This document shows positions 1 to 6,903 of a stretch of DNA of 64,000 nt, in pieces (positions within the stretch are counted from its first letter, which is position 1; each line of letters opens with the position of its first letter). Source of the stretch: G965267335 sp965267335 (lineage in GTDB: Bacteria > Bacteroidota > Bacteroidia > Cytophagales > JAAEPT01). The notes under the pieces are model-generated. The model saw only the letters and a list, made by a program, of their open reading frames with translations. It ran no database searches and was not told the origin of the DNA. The position numbers and the translations under genes were made by a program. Location of the stretch: the NCBI GenBank assembly GCA_965267335.1, contig OZ253953.1, positions 1,922,001 to 1,986,000 of the forward strand. Direction: 5' to 3'.

Positions 1-9
1 AATTTATAA

Positions 10-36
10 TTTATTATTTATCATTTAATATTTAAA
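10..36. repeat. AT-rich dispersed repeat, copy 1
   Basis: This AT-rich 27-mer aligns with 45808-45834, differing at about four positions; the second stretch is one arm of the inverted repeat around the small ORF at 45383. It lies upstream of hemJ. It may be a member of a short intergenic repeat family, but low complexity makes chance similarity possible. Confidence 0.35.
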
Positions 37-50
37 CTTCTTCGAAGAAG
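37..50. promoter_or_regulatory. perfect 14-bp palindrome upstream of hemJ
   Basis: The sequence CTTCTTCGAAGAAG is a perfect palindrome about 60 bp before the hemJ start. It could be an operator or the tail hairpin of an upstream gene outside the window. There is no U-tract after it on the plus strand, so a terminator is less likely in that direction. Confidence 0.3.
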
Positions 51-108
51 TGTGGTGTCTTCCGATTTCCCTCTCTATTCATTAATTTCACCTCTCTAAT
101 CACCCGTA

Positions 109-642
109 ATGGAATACCTTTATATAAAGGCCGCACATATCATTTTTGTTGTTAGCTGGTTTGCCGGTTTGTTCTACATTGTGAGACTTTTTATTTATCA
201 CACAGAAGCTCTTGACAAGACTAATCCCGAAAAAGACATTTTACACGAGCAGTTTTCTATCATGGAAAAACGCCTGATGAACATTATTTCAACACCTGCT
301 ATGGTCCTTACAGTAGGTACGGGTGTTGCGATGATCATACTAGTTCCCGATCTAATTAATCAGGGTTGGATGCATGTAAAACTCACATTTGTTGCGGGCT
401 TGGTGGTATATCACTTCGTGTGCCTGAACATTATGAGAAAACTGATTGCCGGGAAGAAATCAATGAGTTCGACTCAGCTCCGGCTATGGAATGAATTGGC
501 CACTTTGTTTTTGATTGCAATTGTGTACCTGGTTGTTGTCAGAAGCCTGTTGGATACATTGTGGGGCGCACTTATCCTGTTTGGAATAGGGGTGACTCTG
601 TTTGTTGCTGTGAAACTTTATAAAAAATACAGAAAGGACTGA
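109..642 (+). CDS. hemJ: protoporphyrinogen IX oxidase HemJ (CopD-like membrane protein)
   Basis: The 177-residue product has about five hydrophobic segments and the HemJ pattern: a His near the N-terminus in the first membrane helix (His10, in KAAHIIFVVSWFAG) and the WMHVK motif with Lys91. HemJ family members oxidise protoporphyrinogen IX to protoporphyrin IX in the inner membrane and need such a His and Lys. It is followed after 1 bp by ctaA, another haem-pathway gene, so the two are likely co-transcribed. Length and topology fit the family. The related copper-resistance protein CopD is less likely because of the conserved His/Lys pair. Confidence 0.88.
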   Translation: MEYLYIKAAHIIFVVSWFAGLFYIVRLFIYHTEALDKTNPEKDILHEQFSIMEKRLMNIISTPAMVLTVGTGVAMIILVPDLINQGWMHVKLTFVAGLVVYHFVCLNIMRKLIAGKKSMSSTQLRLWNELATLFLIAIVYLVVVRSLLDTLWGALILFGIGVTLFVAVKLYKKYRKD

Positions 643-643
643 T

Positions 644-1726
644 ATGCTGGAAGTAAGAGCCAAGAAAAGTCTGAATACATGGTTTTTTACCGGTCTCATC
701 ATGATCTATATCATGTTGATCATTGGTGGGATAACCCGGTTAACGGGATCCGGATTATCAATGGTGGACTGGAGTCCTATAATGGGTGCTCTTCCTCCTA
801 TGGGAGAAGCGGAGTGGACAGAAGCTTTTGAACAGTACAAACAGTTTCCGGAATACCAGAAGGTCAACCTGAACATGGACCTTGATGAATTTAAGGGTAT
901 TTATATATGGGAATGGACCCATAGAAACTGGGGCCGACTGATTGGCCTGGTGTTTCTTATCCCATTTCTGATATTCCTCAGCAAAGGATATATCCGGAAG
1001 AATATGAGAGGCAAAATCTTTGTATTGTTCATTCTTGGTGGACTGCAAGGAGGCTTAGGGTGGTTTATGGTGGCCAGTGGCCTGAAAGATATTCCCCATG
1101 TAAGTCATATTAGATTAATGATTCATTTGATGGCAGCGCTTTTGATTATGGGATATATCATCTGGCTGATCACCCAGTTTATTTACACCAATGTTCAGCC
1201 TGATATTTATGGTCAAAGGACAAGTACCAGGAAATGGCTGCGAACTTTCATAATCGTTTTAGTTATTCAAATTATTTACGGAGCGTTTATGGCTGGTTTG
1301 AGAGCTGGAGCACATTTCAAAACCTGGCCTGATATGAATGGCAGTTTTATTCCAAATGGAATGATGAGTCAGGACAATTGGCTTGCAAACTTTACCGATA
1401 GTATTCCTATGGTACAGTTCATTCACAGGTTGCTCCCTTGGGTTCTGATAGGTCTTTTTGTTGTATATTTTATTCGGTACAGAAAGTATCATGCCATGAA
1501 TGGTAGGGTTACCTTACTTACTTTTTCTTTAGCCCTGATTCTGGTGCTACAAATTGTATTCGGAATCGTTACACTGCTCAGTGTACCCGGCAGCGAAAAA
1601 GTAGTCCAGGCAGGAGTGAGTATTGGCTATGGTGTAATTCATCAAGCACTCGGGGTATTATTATTCATACTAAGCCTTTTTCTTTTTTATGCCTTTGGTA
1701 AGAAAAAAGGAATTGAAGGGTATTAG
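644..1726 (+). CDS. ctaA: haem A synthase (COX15/CtaA family)
   Basis: The 360-residue polytopic protein has eight predicted membrane helices in two related halves. The expected haem-ligand histidines are visible: in the WTHRNWGRL motif (His93), in HIRLMIHL after residue 155, in FIHRLLPW and in VIHQALGV. CtaA converts haem O to haem A for aa3-type cytochrome oxidases in the inner membrane. The acidic loop between helices 1 and 2 (about residues 45-85) is characteristic of the COX15-like form. It starts 1 bp after hemJ. No cyoE/ctaB or cytochrome oxidase genes are in the window. Confidence 0.93.
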   Translation: MLEVRAKKSLNTWFFTGLIMIYIMLIIGGITRLTGSGLSMVDWSPIMGALPPMGEAEWTEAFEQYKQFPEYQKVNLNMDLDEFKGIYIWEWTHRNWGRLIGLVFLIPFLIFLSKGYIRKNMRGKIFVLFILGGLQGGLGWFMVASGLKDIPHVSHIRLMIHLMAALLIMGYIIWLITQFIYTNVQPDIYGQRTSTRKWLRTFIIVLVIQIIYGAFMAGLRAGAHFKTWPDMNGSFIPNGMMSQDNWLANFTDSIPMVQFIHRLLPWVLIGLFVVYFIRYRKYHAMNGRVTLLTFSLALILVLQIVFGIVTLLSVPGSEKVVQAGVSIGYGVIHQALGVLLFILSLFLFYAFGKKKGIEGY

Positions 1727-1760
1727 ATAATGAATAATGAACAATGAATAATGAATAATA
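1727..1760. repeat. AT-rich tandem repeat of AATGAATAATGA type
   Basis: Directly after the ctaA stop there are about three near-copies of a 10- to 12-base unit made of AATGA and ATAATGA words. It is a simple intergenic repeat with no coding potential. It has no stem strong enough to be called a terminator. Confidence 0.6.
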
Positions 1761-1876
1761 AGGGGATAAACAGAATTTTTTACAGTCCTGATTTTAAAAT
1801 ATTTGCCATAAAGTAATCTGTCCATCAGACTATTGACTTCATGATTTTGTTATATGGGGGTGAGTGTTACATTGAT

Positions 1877-2185
1877 TCATTTTGGGCGTAATAAAATTGT
1901 ATCGCATTGCATTGATGGACATTTGGCCTCATGGTTTTGATAGCCATTCATATTGTAGTTCACTAGTATTGAATTACACTTAAATAATCCCCCGCTTATT
2001 GCTGTGAATGAGAAGAGACCTGTACTATCTGTTGTTGCATAGCTTTTTCCTGTATTTGAATTATTGATATGGACCCCTTCTAATGGCTTATTGTTACTGG
2101 CATCAATAACCCGGCCCGAAATATAAAGCACGCAGTCACAGGCCGTGAAATTAATGCCTAATAATATGGCTATAATAATTCTCAT
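1877..2185 (-). CDS. small lipoprotein with carboxypeptidase-regulatory-like fold
   Basis: This 102-residue protein has a short hydrophobic leader ending in a lipobox-like FTAC, so it is probably a lipoprotein. The rest resembles the CarboxypepD_reg-like beta-sandwich: the opening YISGRVIDASNNKPLEGVHI is the classic start of that domain, followed by a TTDSTGLFSF strand. Such domains are common at the start of TonB-dependent receptors and in small secreted proteins of Bacteroidota; here it stands alone. It lies downstream of the WD40-caspase gene on the same strand, about 270 bp away, so co-transcription is uncertain. Function is unknown. Confidence 0.7.
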   Translation of the reverse strand: MRIIIAILLGINFTACDCVLYISGRVIDASNNKPLEGVHINNSNTGKSYATTDSTGLFSFTAISGGLFKCNSILVNYNMNGYQNHEAKCPSMQCDTILLRPK

Positions 2186-2231
2186 TTTTTGTTATAAAGA
2201 CTCGGGCAGAGGGCTTATTCCATAAAAAAAT

Positions 2232-2364
2232 CAATGTAATTAAGTTAAGCCATACTTGTCATCCGCCATAGGGAGATATCTGTATTATGTGTGTATCTGG
2301 GTGAGATATTTCCCTCCAATCTATATGATACCTGGTTCTTGTGATACCTAACTTAATGACATTG
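2232..2364. repeat. nested inverted-repeat element (133 bp)
   Basis: The outer arms 2232-2247 and 2349-2364 are complementary at 15 of 16 positions. Inside them, 2270-2280 and 2305-2315 form an 11-bp inverted repeat with one mismatch. The element fills most of the gap between two minus-strand genes. It could be a MITE-like insertion, a structured transcript or a processing/termination structure. No ORF is present in it. Confidence 0.55.
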
Positions 2365-2451
2365 TGTTCAGAGTCAAAAAATTGAGTGTTTTCGTATAAT
2401 TACTCTTAACTCAACTTCGACTAGAAGCTTTAGAACTTTTCAACAACCAAA

Positions 2452-5400
2452 CTATTTAACCCTAATATCATTCTTCATATTCATAGCTCTTGAGGTCGGC
2501 TGCTGATTGCCTCTGGTGATTTTTGGGACCCTATGCGTCAGGTAGTCAAAAACTTCAGAAAGCATGATTTTTCCATCCTGGTTCTTATCAGCGTTACCAT
2601 TTGTGACTCCCTCAATTAAGCAATAGGTAAATACCCCGTTGCTCCATTGATCTCCCTCAACCGCAAACTCGGCTCCTCCGGCTGAAGAAATAATCGTAGT
2701 TCCTGATGAATTCTCCAGGTCTGTAAAAAGCTCTTTCATCATATCAAGGGTATTGTTGATCTGAATCACTTGGTTATCATCAGCGGCTCTGAATTGTACT
2801 TTACCTTCTTCCTTACGTTCGTACTTAACCATCGTAACACCTGACTTATCAATTTCACCTGAGTGGCAGGCATCAATAAATAGTACCTTGTGCCGTGATG
2901 GGATAAACTCCAGAGATCGCTCTAGGTCATTATAGGAATAGCCATACTGCGCTGGATTATTAAAGTCCATAGTATGGGTGGCAATATAGTAGTCAAAGTT
3001 TTCGTCTAACTGACCATGGCCGGCAATGAAAATGTAGACCTGATCATCTACGCCAACGGTTTTTAGTTTATCAAGTTGAAGCTTTATACTGCCCTTCGTG
3101 ACCTGTTCATCTTCAAGGATATTAATGACCACATCACTAAAATGTTCGGATGTTGCTCCCATAGCTTTTACAAAGTCTCTGGCATCTTTTGATGCGTAAT
3201 AGAGGTTCTGTGCTTCATCCTTGTACTTTGAAGTGCCTATTGACAGAATGTATAATTTAGGTTTTTCAGCAGGACCGGTGTATCTGGTTTCGATTGTTGT
3301 CTTGTAGGACTCAGCTGTCGCATCGTTGATACAAGACACTTCAATTAGATTGTCTCCGTTGGATAGTTCTATTTTTATATCCTTTTCTATTTCACGTTTC
3401 CGTCCCTCAACCTTGTATCCACGCTCACTATTAATTGGCACCCCATTGACGTATACTTTGACTAGTTTTATATATTCTTTGGAGTCGTTGCATTTGATAT
3501 TCAGGGTGATGAATTTTTCATTCGTTTCGAATGGAATTTCCTTTTTGTTGGATACAATGAGTTTCGGGAGATGATAACTACGGTTAATTCTTGAGTTCTT
3601 AAATCCTAGTCTCTCCAGTCTTTTATTATAAGCTCTTTTATAAATTGCTTTTAGGTCTTCTGAGCCCAACCCCAGCTTTTCCAGGACTTTGTCCGGGCGG
3701 TTGTAGTGTAAATCAAACTGGTCAAAACTATATACTTCTCTACCTTTTCTGAATTTCAGTAGTTGGTGGGCATTGCCGGCAATGATATAGTAATTATCGT
3801 CTGTTTGTAACACGGTCCCGTCAGGGCTCAGTACCATTCTATGTTCAAATTCTTCCGGGCGTTTATGGTTCATGCTTCCGGGAATGGGTCTGGTGTCCCA
3901 AGACCACATGATGATATTGTGATCATGATTTACCAGAAAAATAAGTTTTCCATCAGGAGAAAATGTTGGAGTAAAAGGTTTGCAAAGCCTTCTTCCTTTC
4001 GTCCGTGAGCTTAGCAAATTTCCTGTTTCTGCTTCCCATATCCTGAGCTGATTGTTTGCATAGGTAGCAGAGATGTATTTGCTGTCAGGGCTGAAGGCAA
4101 TTTGACTTATTGCAGCTGAGGTCATTTTGCTGAAGGTGCCAATTTCCTGGTCGGTAAGTAGATTGTGGATGATGATGCCGTCATTTTCACTCTCCAAAAC
4201 GATGAAACTTCCATCTGCCGATACACCAAGGGCTGAAGTTGGCGCACAGTCAAAAGTACGATGTGGTTGATTGTAGTCGGTGTAGGAAAACATTTCAGCA
4301 CCTCCATCAACATAGGTGGCGATACAGTTATTCCCATCAACAAGTTTTACCTGATGAATTAGTTGCTGTAAGTCCACATGAAATACATTTTCACCACTGG
4401 TGATGTTATAAATTTCAATAATACCAGTAGACTCCCAGGTTATGAGTTCATCTCTGTGAGGGTTAAAGGCGGCTCCTGCATAGTGACCACTTACCACATC
4501 AATAGTTTGAGTTCTGTTTAAGTTGCGTAGTTCATAGATCGCTATTTGGTCTGATTGCAGGGGAATGGCGAGGTAATCGTTACTAAGAGCAATTGATTTT
4601 GCGTTAGCGATTTGGCCAGGTAACACCAATTCGGTCTTGGCATGAATAATATCAGAAACTTGTACATATCCCTCTTCGGTGCTGGTATTGATCAGGTAAT
4701 TCCAGTTTGGGCTGATCATTACCGATTCATAATCAATGTTCACACTGGGTCTTCGATAAACAACTGAGCCATTTTCCAGGCTGCGCACAATAATTTCATT
4801 CTCGTTGATCACCCCAACAGCGTAATCGTGTTTTGATGAGTAGTCAAAGTGGGACCATCTTTTTGTGCAGGTTGCGACTTTTTGCTTGCTTCCGGATGAG
4901 AGTGAATACTTGTAAATTTCTTTTTGGGAGACATAAACAATTTCCTCATCACTCTTACCAAATGATAATTGGTCTGCATTGATGCCGGTTAATTCATGAG
5001 TCCTTTTCAGTGACTTGGTAGAGTAGACAGAGATATTTCCTGTTTCCTCCAGAATAGCAACTAACTTTCTGTCTCTGGAAACTTTTACTCTGGTTCCCAG
5101 GTTCGAGAGATCGTTAATCTTTCCTTTGCTCCCTTCTTTTGTTCCCCAGACCCCAATCTGACTCTTTGAAATCACAACATACTTCTTGTTGTCAGCTGTG
5201 AAAAATATTTTGAGGCAATCGTTCATGCCTGAATTTGCCTGTCCCTGAACATTGTTGCTGGATTCCCAAAACATGACGGTGCCGTCTGATTTAACACCAA
5301 TTTTCTTTTCTTTATCCGGGGACAGGTCACTGGAAATTATCGCTCCTCCCGGTCCATGACATATTTGGTGGAAGTTGCCAAGTGTTTGTTCGTTCTTGGC

Positions 5401-5799
5401 TGCGTTTTTAAGAAACTGAGCTTGTCTATAATTGGTGACGCTTTGGGCACTGAAGTCTCGGTTTTTATTAATTGTGGCGGCATCGCTATTTACTTTCCAT
5501 ACGAGCACCTTGCTGTCGGCTCCGGAGCTGATCAGGTAGTTGCCTTCCAAACTAAAAGAAGCAGATTGAATAGCTTTGTTGTGACCTTCAAAGTTCTTAA
5601 TAATAGCCCCCGTTTCTACATCCCATATTTTGATCGTACGATCAGCACCCATTGTAGCAAAATACATTCCTGTAGGATTCATGCTTAAACCGGTAACTTG
5701 CTTCGCATGACCAGTTTGGGGGAGAACCTCAATTTGCTGAGCTATGGATGAACAAAGGCAAAAAAAGAAGGTAATGGTCGAAAACAGGATTTTGTTCAT
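2452..5799 (-). CDS. secreted WD40-repeat protein with C-terminal caspase (peptidase C14) domain
   Basis: I place the start at ATG 5799, because MNKILFSTITFFFCLCSSIAQ is a clean signal peptide; an ATG 27 bp upstream (5826) is also open. About 650 residues of WD40-type repeats follow (for example the IKIWD and VLVWK strand ends), then a beta-sandwich linker at about 690-830 and a caspase-like domain from about residue 845. The catalytic dyad is visible: His928 in AGHGQ and Cys978 in FIDACHSGE, numbered from 5799. Metacaspase-like enzymes cleave after basic residues, but specificity cannot be read here. The signal peptide places it in the periplasm or outside. A DKNQDGKIMLSE EF-hand-like loop near the C-terminus could bind calcium. 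Confidence 0.88.
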   Translation of the reverse strand: MNKILFSTITFFFCLCSSIAQQIEVLPQTGHAKQVTGLSMNPTGMYFATMGADRTIKIWDVETGAIIKNFEGHNKAIQSASFSLEGNYLISSGADSKVLVWKVNSDAATINKNRDFSAQSVTNYRQAQFLKNAAKNEQTLGNFHQICHGPGGAIISSDLSPDKEKKIGVKSDGTVMFWESSNNVQGQANSGMNDCLKIFFTADNKKYVVISKSQIGVWGTKEGSKGKINDLSNLGTRVKVSRDRKLVAILEETGNISVYSTKSLKRTHELTGINADQLSFGKSDEEIVYVSQKEIYKYSLSSGSKQKVATCTKRWSHFDYSSKHDYAVGVINENEIIVRSLENGSVVYRRPSVNIDYESVMISPNWNYLINTSTEEGYVQVSDIIHAKTELVLPGQIANAKSIALSNDYLAIPLQSDQIAIYELRNLNRTQTIDVVSGHYAGAAFNPHRDELITWESTGIIEIYNITSGENVFHVDLQQLIHQVKLVDGNNCIATYVDGGAEMFSYTDYNQPHRTFDCAPTSALGVSADGSFIVLESENDGIIIHNLLTDQEIGTFSKMTSAAISQIAFSPDSKYISATYANNQLRIWEAETGNLLSSRTKGRRLCKPFTPTFSPDGKLIFLVNHDHNIIMWSWDTRPIPGSMNHKRPEEFEHRMVLSPDGTVLQTDDNYYIIAGNAHQLLKFRKGREVYSFDQFDLHYNRPDKVLEKLGLGSEDLKAIYKRAYNKRLERLGFKNSRINRSYHLPKLIVSNKKEIPFETNEKFITLNIKCNDSKEYIKLVKVYVNGVPINSERGYKVEGRKREIEKDIKIELSNGDNLIEVSCINDATAESYKTTIETRYTGPAEKPKLYILSIGTSKYKDEAQNLYYASKDARDFVKAMGATSEHFSDVVINILEDEQVTKGSIKLQLDKLKTVGVDDQVYIFIAGHGQLDENFDYYIATHTMDFNNPAQYGYSYNDLERSLEFIPSRHKVLFIDACHSGEIDKSGVTMVKYERKEEGKVQFRAADDNQVIQINNTLDMMKELFTDLENSSGTTIISSAGGAEFAVEGDQWSNGVFTYCLIEGVTNGNADKNQDGKIMLSEVFDYLTHRVPKITRGNQQPTSRAMNMKNDIRVK

Positions 5800-6122
5800 A
5801 GTTGAGTTATTGATATTAACCTCCAAATTATAGAATTGAAACGGTCTTCATAAGCATTTTCTCAAAAAAAGAAGCTGTCACAGAAAAATTAGATTGTCCC
5901 TTTCTGAGAACACGGTATTAATGCGACAATAGATATATGCAGAAAATCAATTTATGAGGTATAAACGACTGTAATTAAGGTTTTTGACCATATTCAGCCA
6001 GGAAATTTACTCAGCGAATATTAGTTGTAAATTACTTTTTGTATCAGTTTAATTCATCCCTCCTGCCAGATTTCGAACACTTCTGCGTAAGTTATACATA
6101 GCACTTCTTTGAGCGATTATTA
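5800..6122. other. intergenic region, divergent
   Basis: This 323-bp AT-rich gap separates the divergent caspase and lipoprotein genes and should hold both promoters. I see no ORF, strong hairpin or convincing -7/-33 pair in it. Confidence 0.5.
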
Positions 6123-6539
6123 TTGACGAAGACAAAAATTGTTATTGTGAAATTGATCATCCAATTATTTTTTGCTGGTGCTGCATTGGTATTAATGACC
6201 TGTAGCCCCAAAATTTCTAACCCAGAGATTTCAGGACTCTGGAAAGATAGGAACACCGAGGAATTTAGCGAGTGCTACCTATCCTTCCATGAAAAGGAAG
6301 ACAGCGTATACATGACACACTTTCTGAAGTTTAATGGGAAGCCTTTTTTTGAAACCGGAGTAGGCATCAGACGAGGCAATAAAATCATATATGATGTTGA
6401 TGTGGTGCACGATGGCCCCAATTGGGGAGCAAGAAGTGGACACCACGAGCTGATTATTTCAGCAGATGGCAAAAGCCTGAAAGGCACCTATACCACCGAT
6501 GGAGGGTCAGGCCCTCTTGAGTTTTCGCGCTATAAATAG
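6123..6539 (+). CDS. small hypothetical lipoprotein
   Basis: This 138-residue protein appears to start at TTG (6123). A hydrophobic leader ends in LVLMTCSPK, a plausible lipobox with the lipidated Cys at about residue 27. The mature part has a ISGLWKDRN start and a late strand pattern (LIISADGKSLKGTYTT), like small lipocalin-type or DUF4488-like beta proteins that begin with a G-x-W motif. No catalytic motif is visible. Its neighbours are divergent or separated by long gaps, so it is probably monocistronic. Function is unknown. Confidence 0.65.
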   Translation: MTKTKIVIVKLIIQLFFAGAALVLMTCSPKISNPEISGLWKDRNTEEFSECYLSFHEKEDSVYMTHFLKFNGKPFFETGVGIRRGNKIIYDVDVVHDGPNWGARSGHHELIISADGKSLKGTYTTDGGSGPLEFSRYK

Positions 6540-6903
6540 TTCTGTCCTCCGAACGCAATATTTAGCGAACAATTATCACTATTTTGCTCTTTTTTGGCTA
6601 ATTACGCTGATTACATTCCGTTACAGAATTGTAAAAAACAGATTTAGTAATGCGTGCTATTCATCAGATTTGTTGAAAATATTTAATAAAATCTTCAATT
6701 AATTCTATTTTAACATAGAACACGAATATGTTATTGAGCAAAAGAGACTAGCATCTAGGTTTACTCCTATTATACACTCTTATTACCTTCCTGCTATTCT
6801 CTTACTTTTGAATTTTTAGAATTTTAATTGGTTCAGTGTAACCCTAATGGGTATACATTCCAGAGGCAGGTCCTGTTGTTTTGAGGAAAGCAAAGAGGAC
6901 TGT
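6540..6903. other. intergenic region before T9SS substrate
   Basis: The 364-bp AT-rich gap contains short hairpin-forming stretches near 6675-6700 and 6702-6720 and a possible promoter at 6803. Short open frames here lack start context and are not called. Confidence 0.4.
6803..6810 (+). promoter_or_regulatory. possible -7 promoter element (TACTTTTG)
   Basis: The sequence matches the Bacteroidota TAnnTTTG -7 consensus and sits about 94 bp before ATG 6904. No clear TTTG -33 box lies about 20 bp upstream, so this is tentative. Confidence 0.3.

Noticed and set aside
484..1492. Minus-strand frames opposite hemJ and ctaA
   Set aside because: They lie wholly within genes with clear family motifs and have no supporting features.
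6499..6702. 67-codon plus-strand frame after the small lipoprotein
   Set aside because: It overlaps the end of the lipoprotein gene in another frame, lacks a recognisable domain and has AT-rich intergenic composition.
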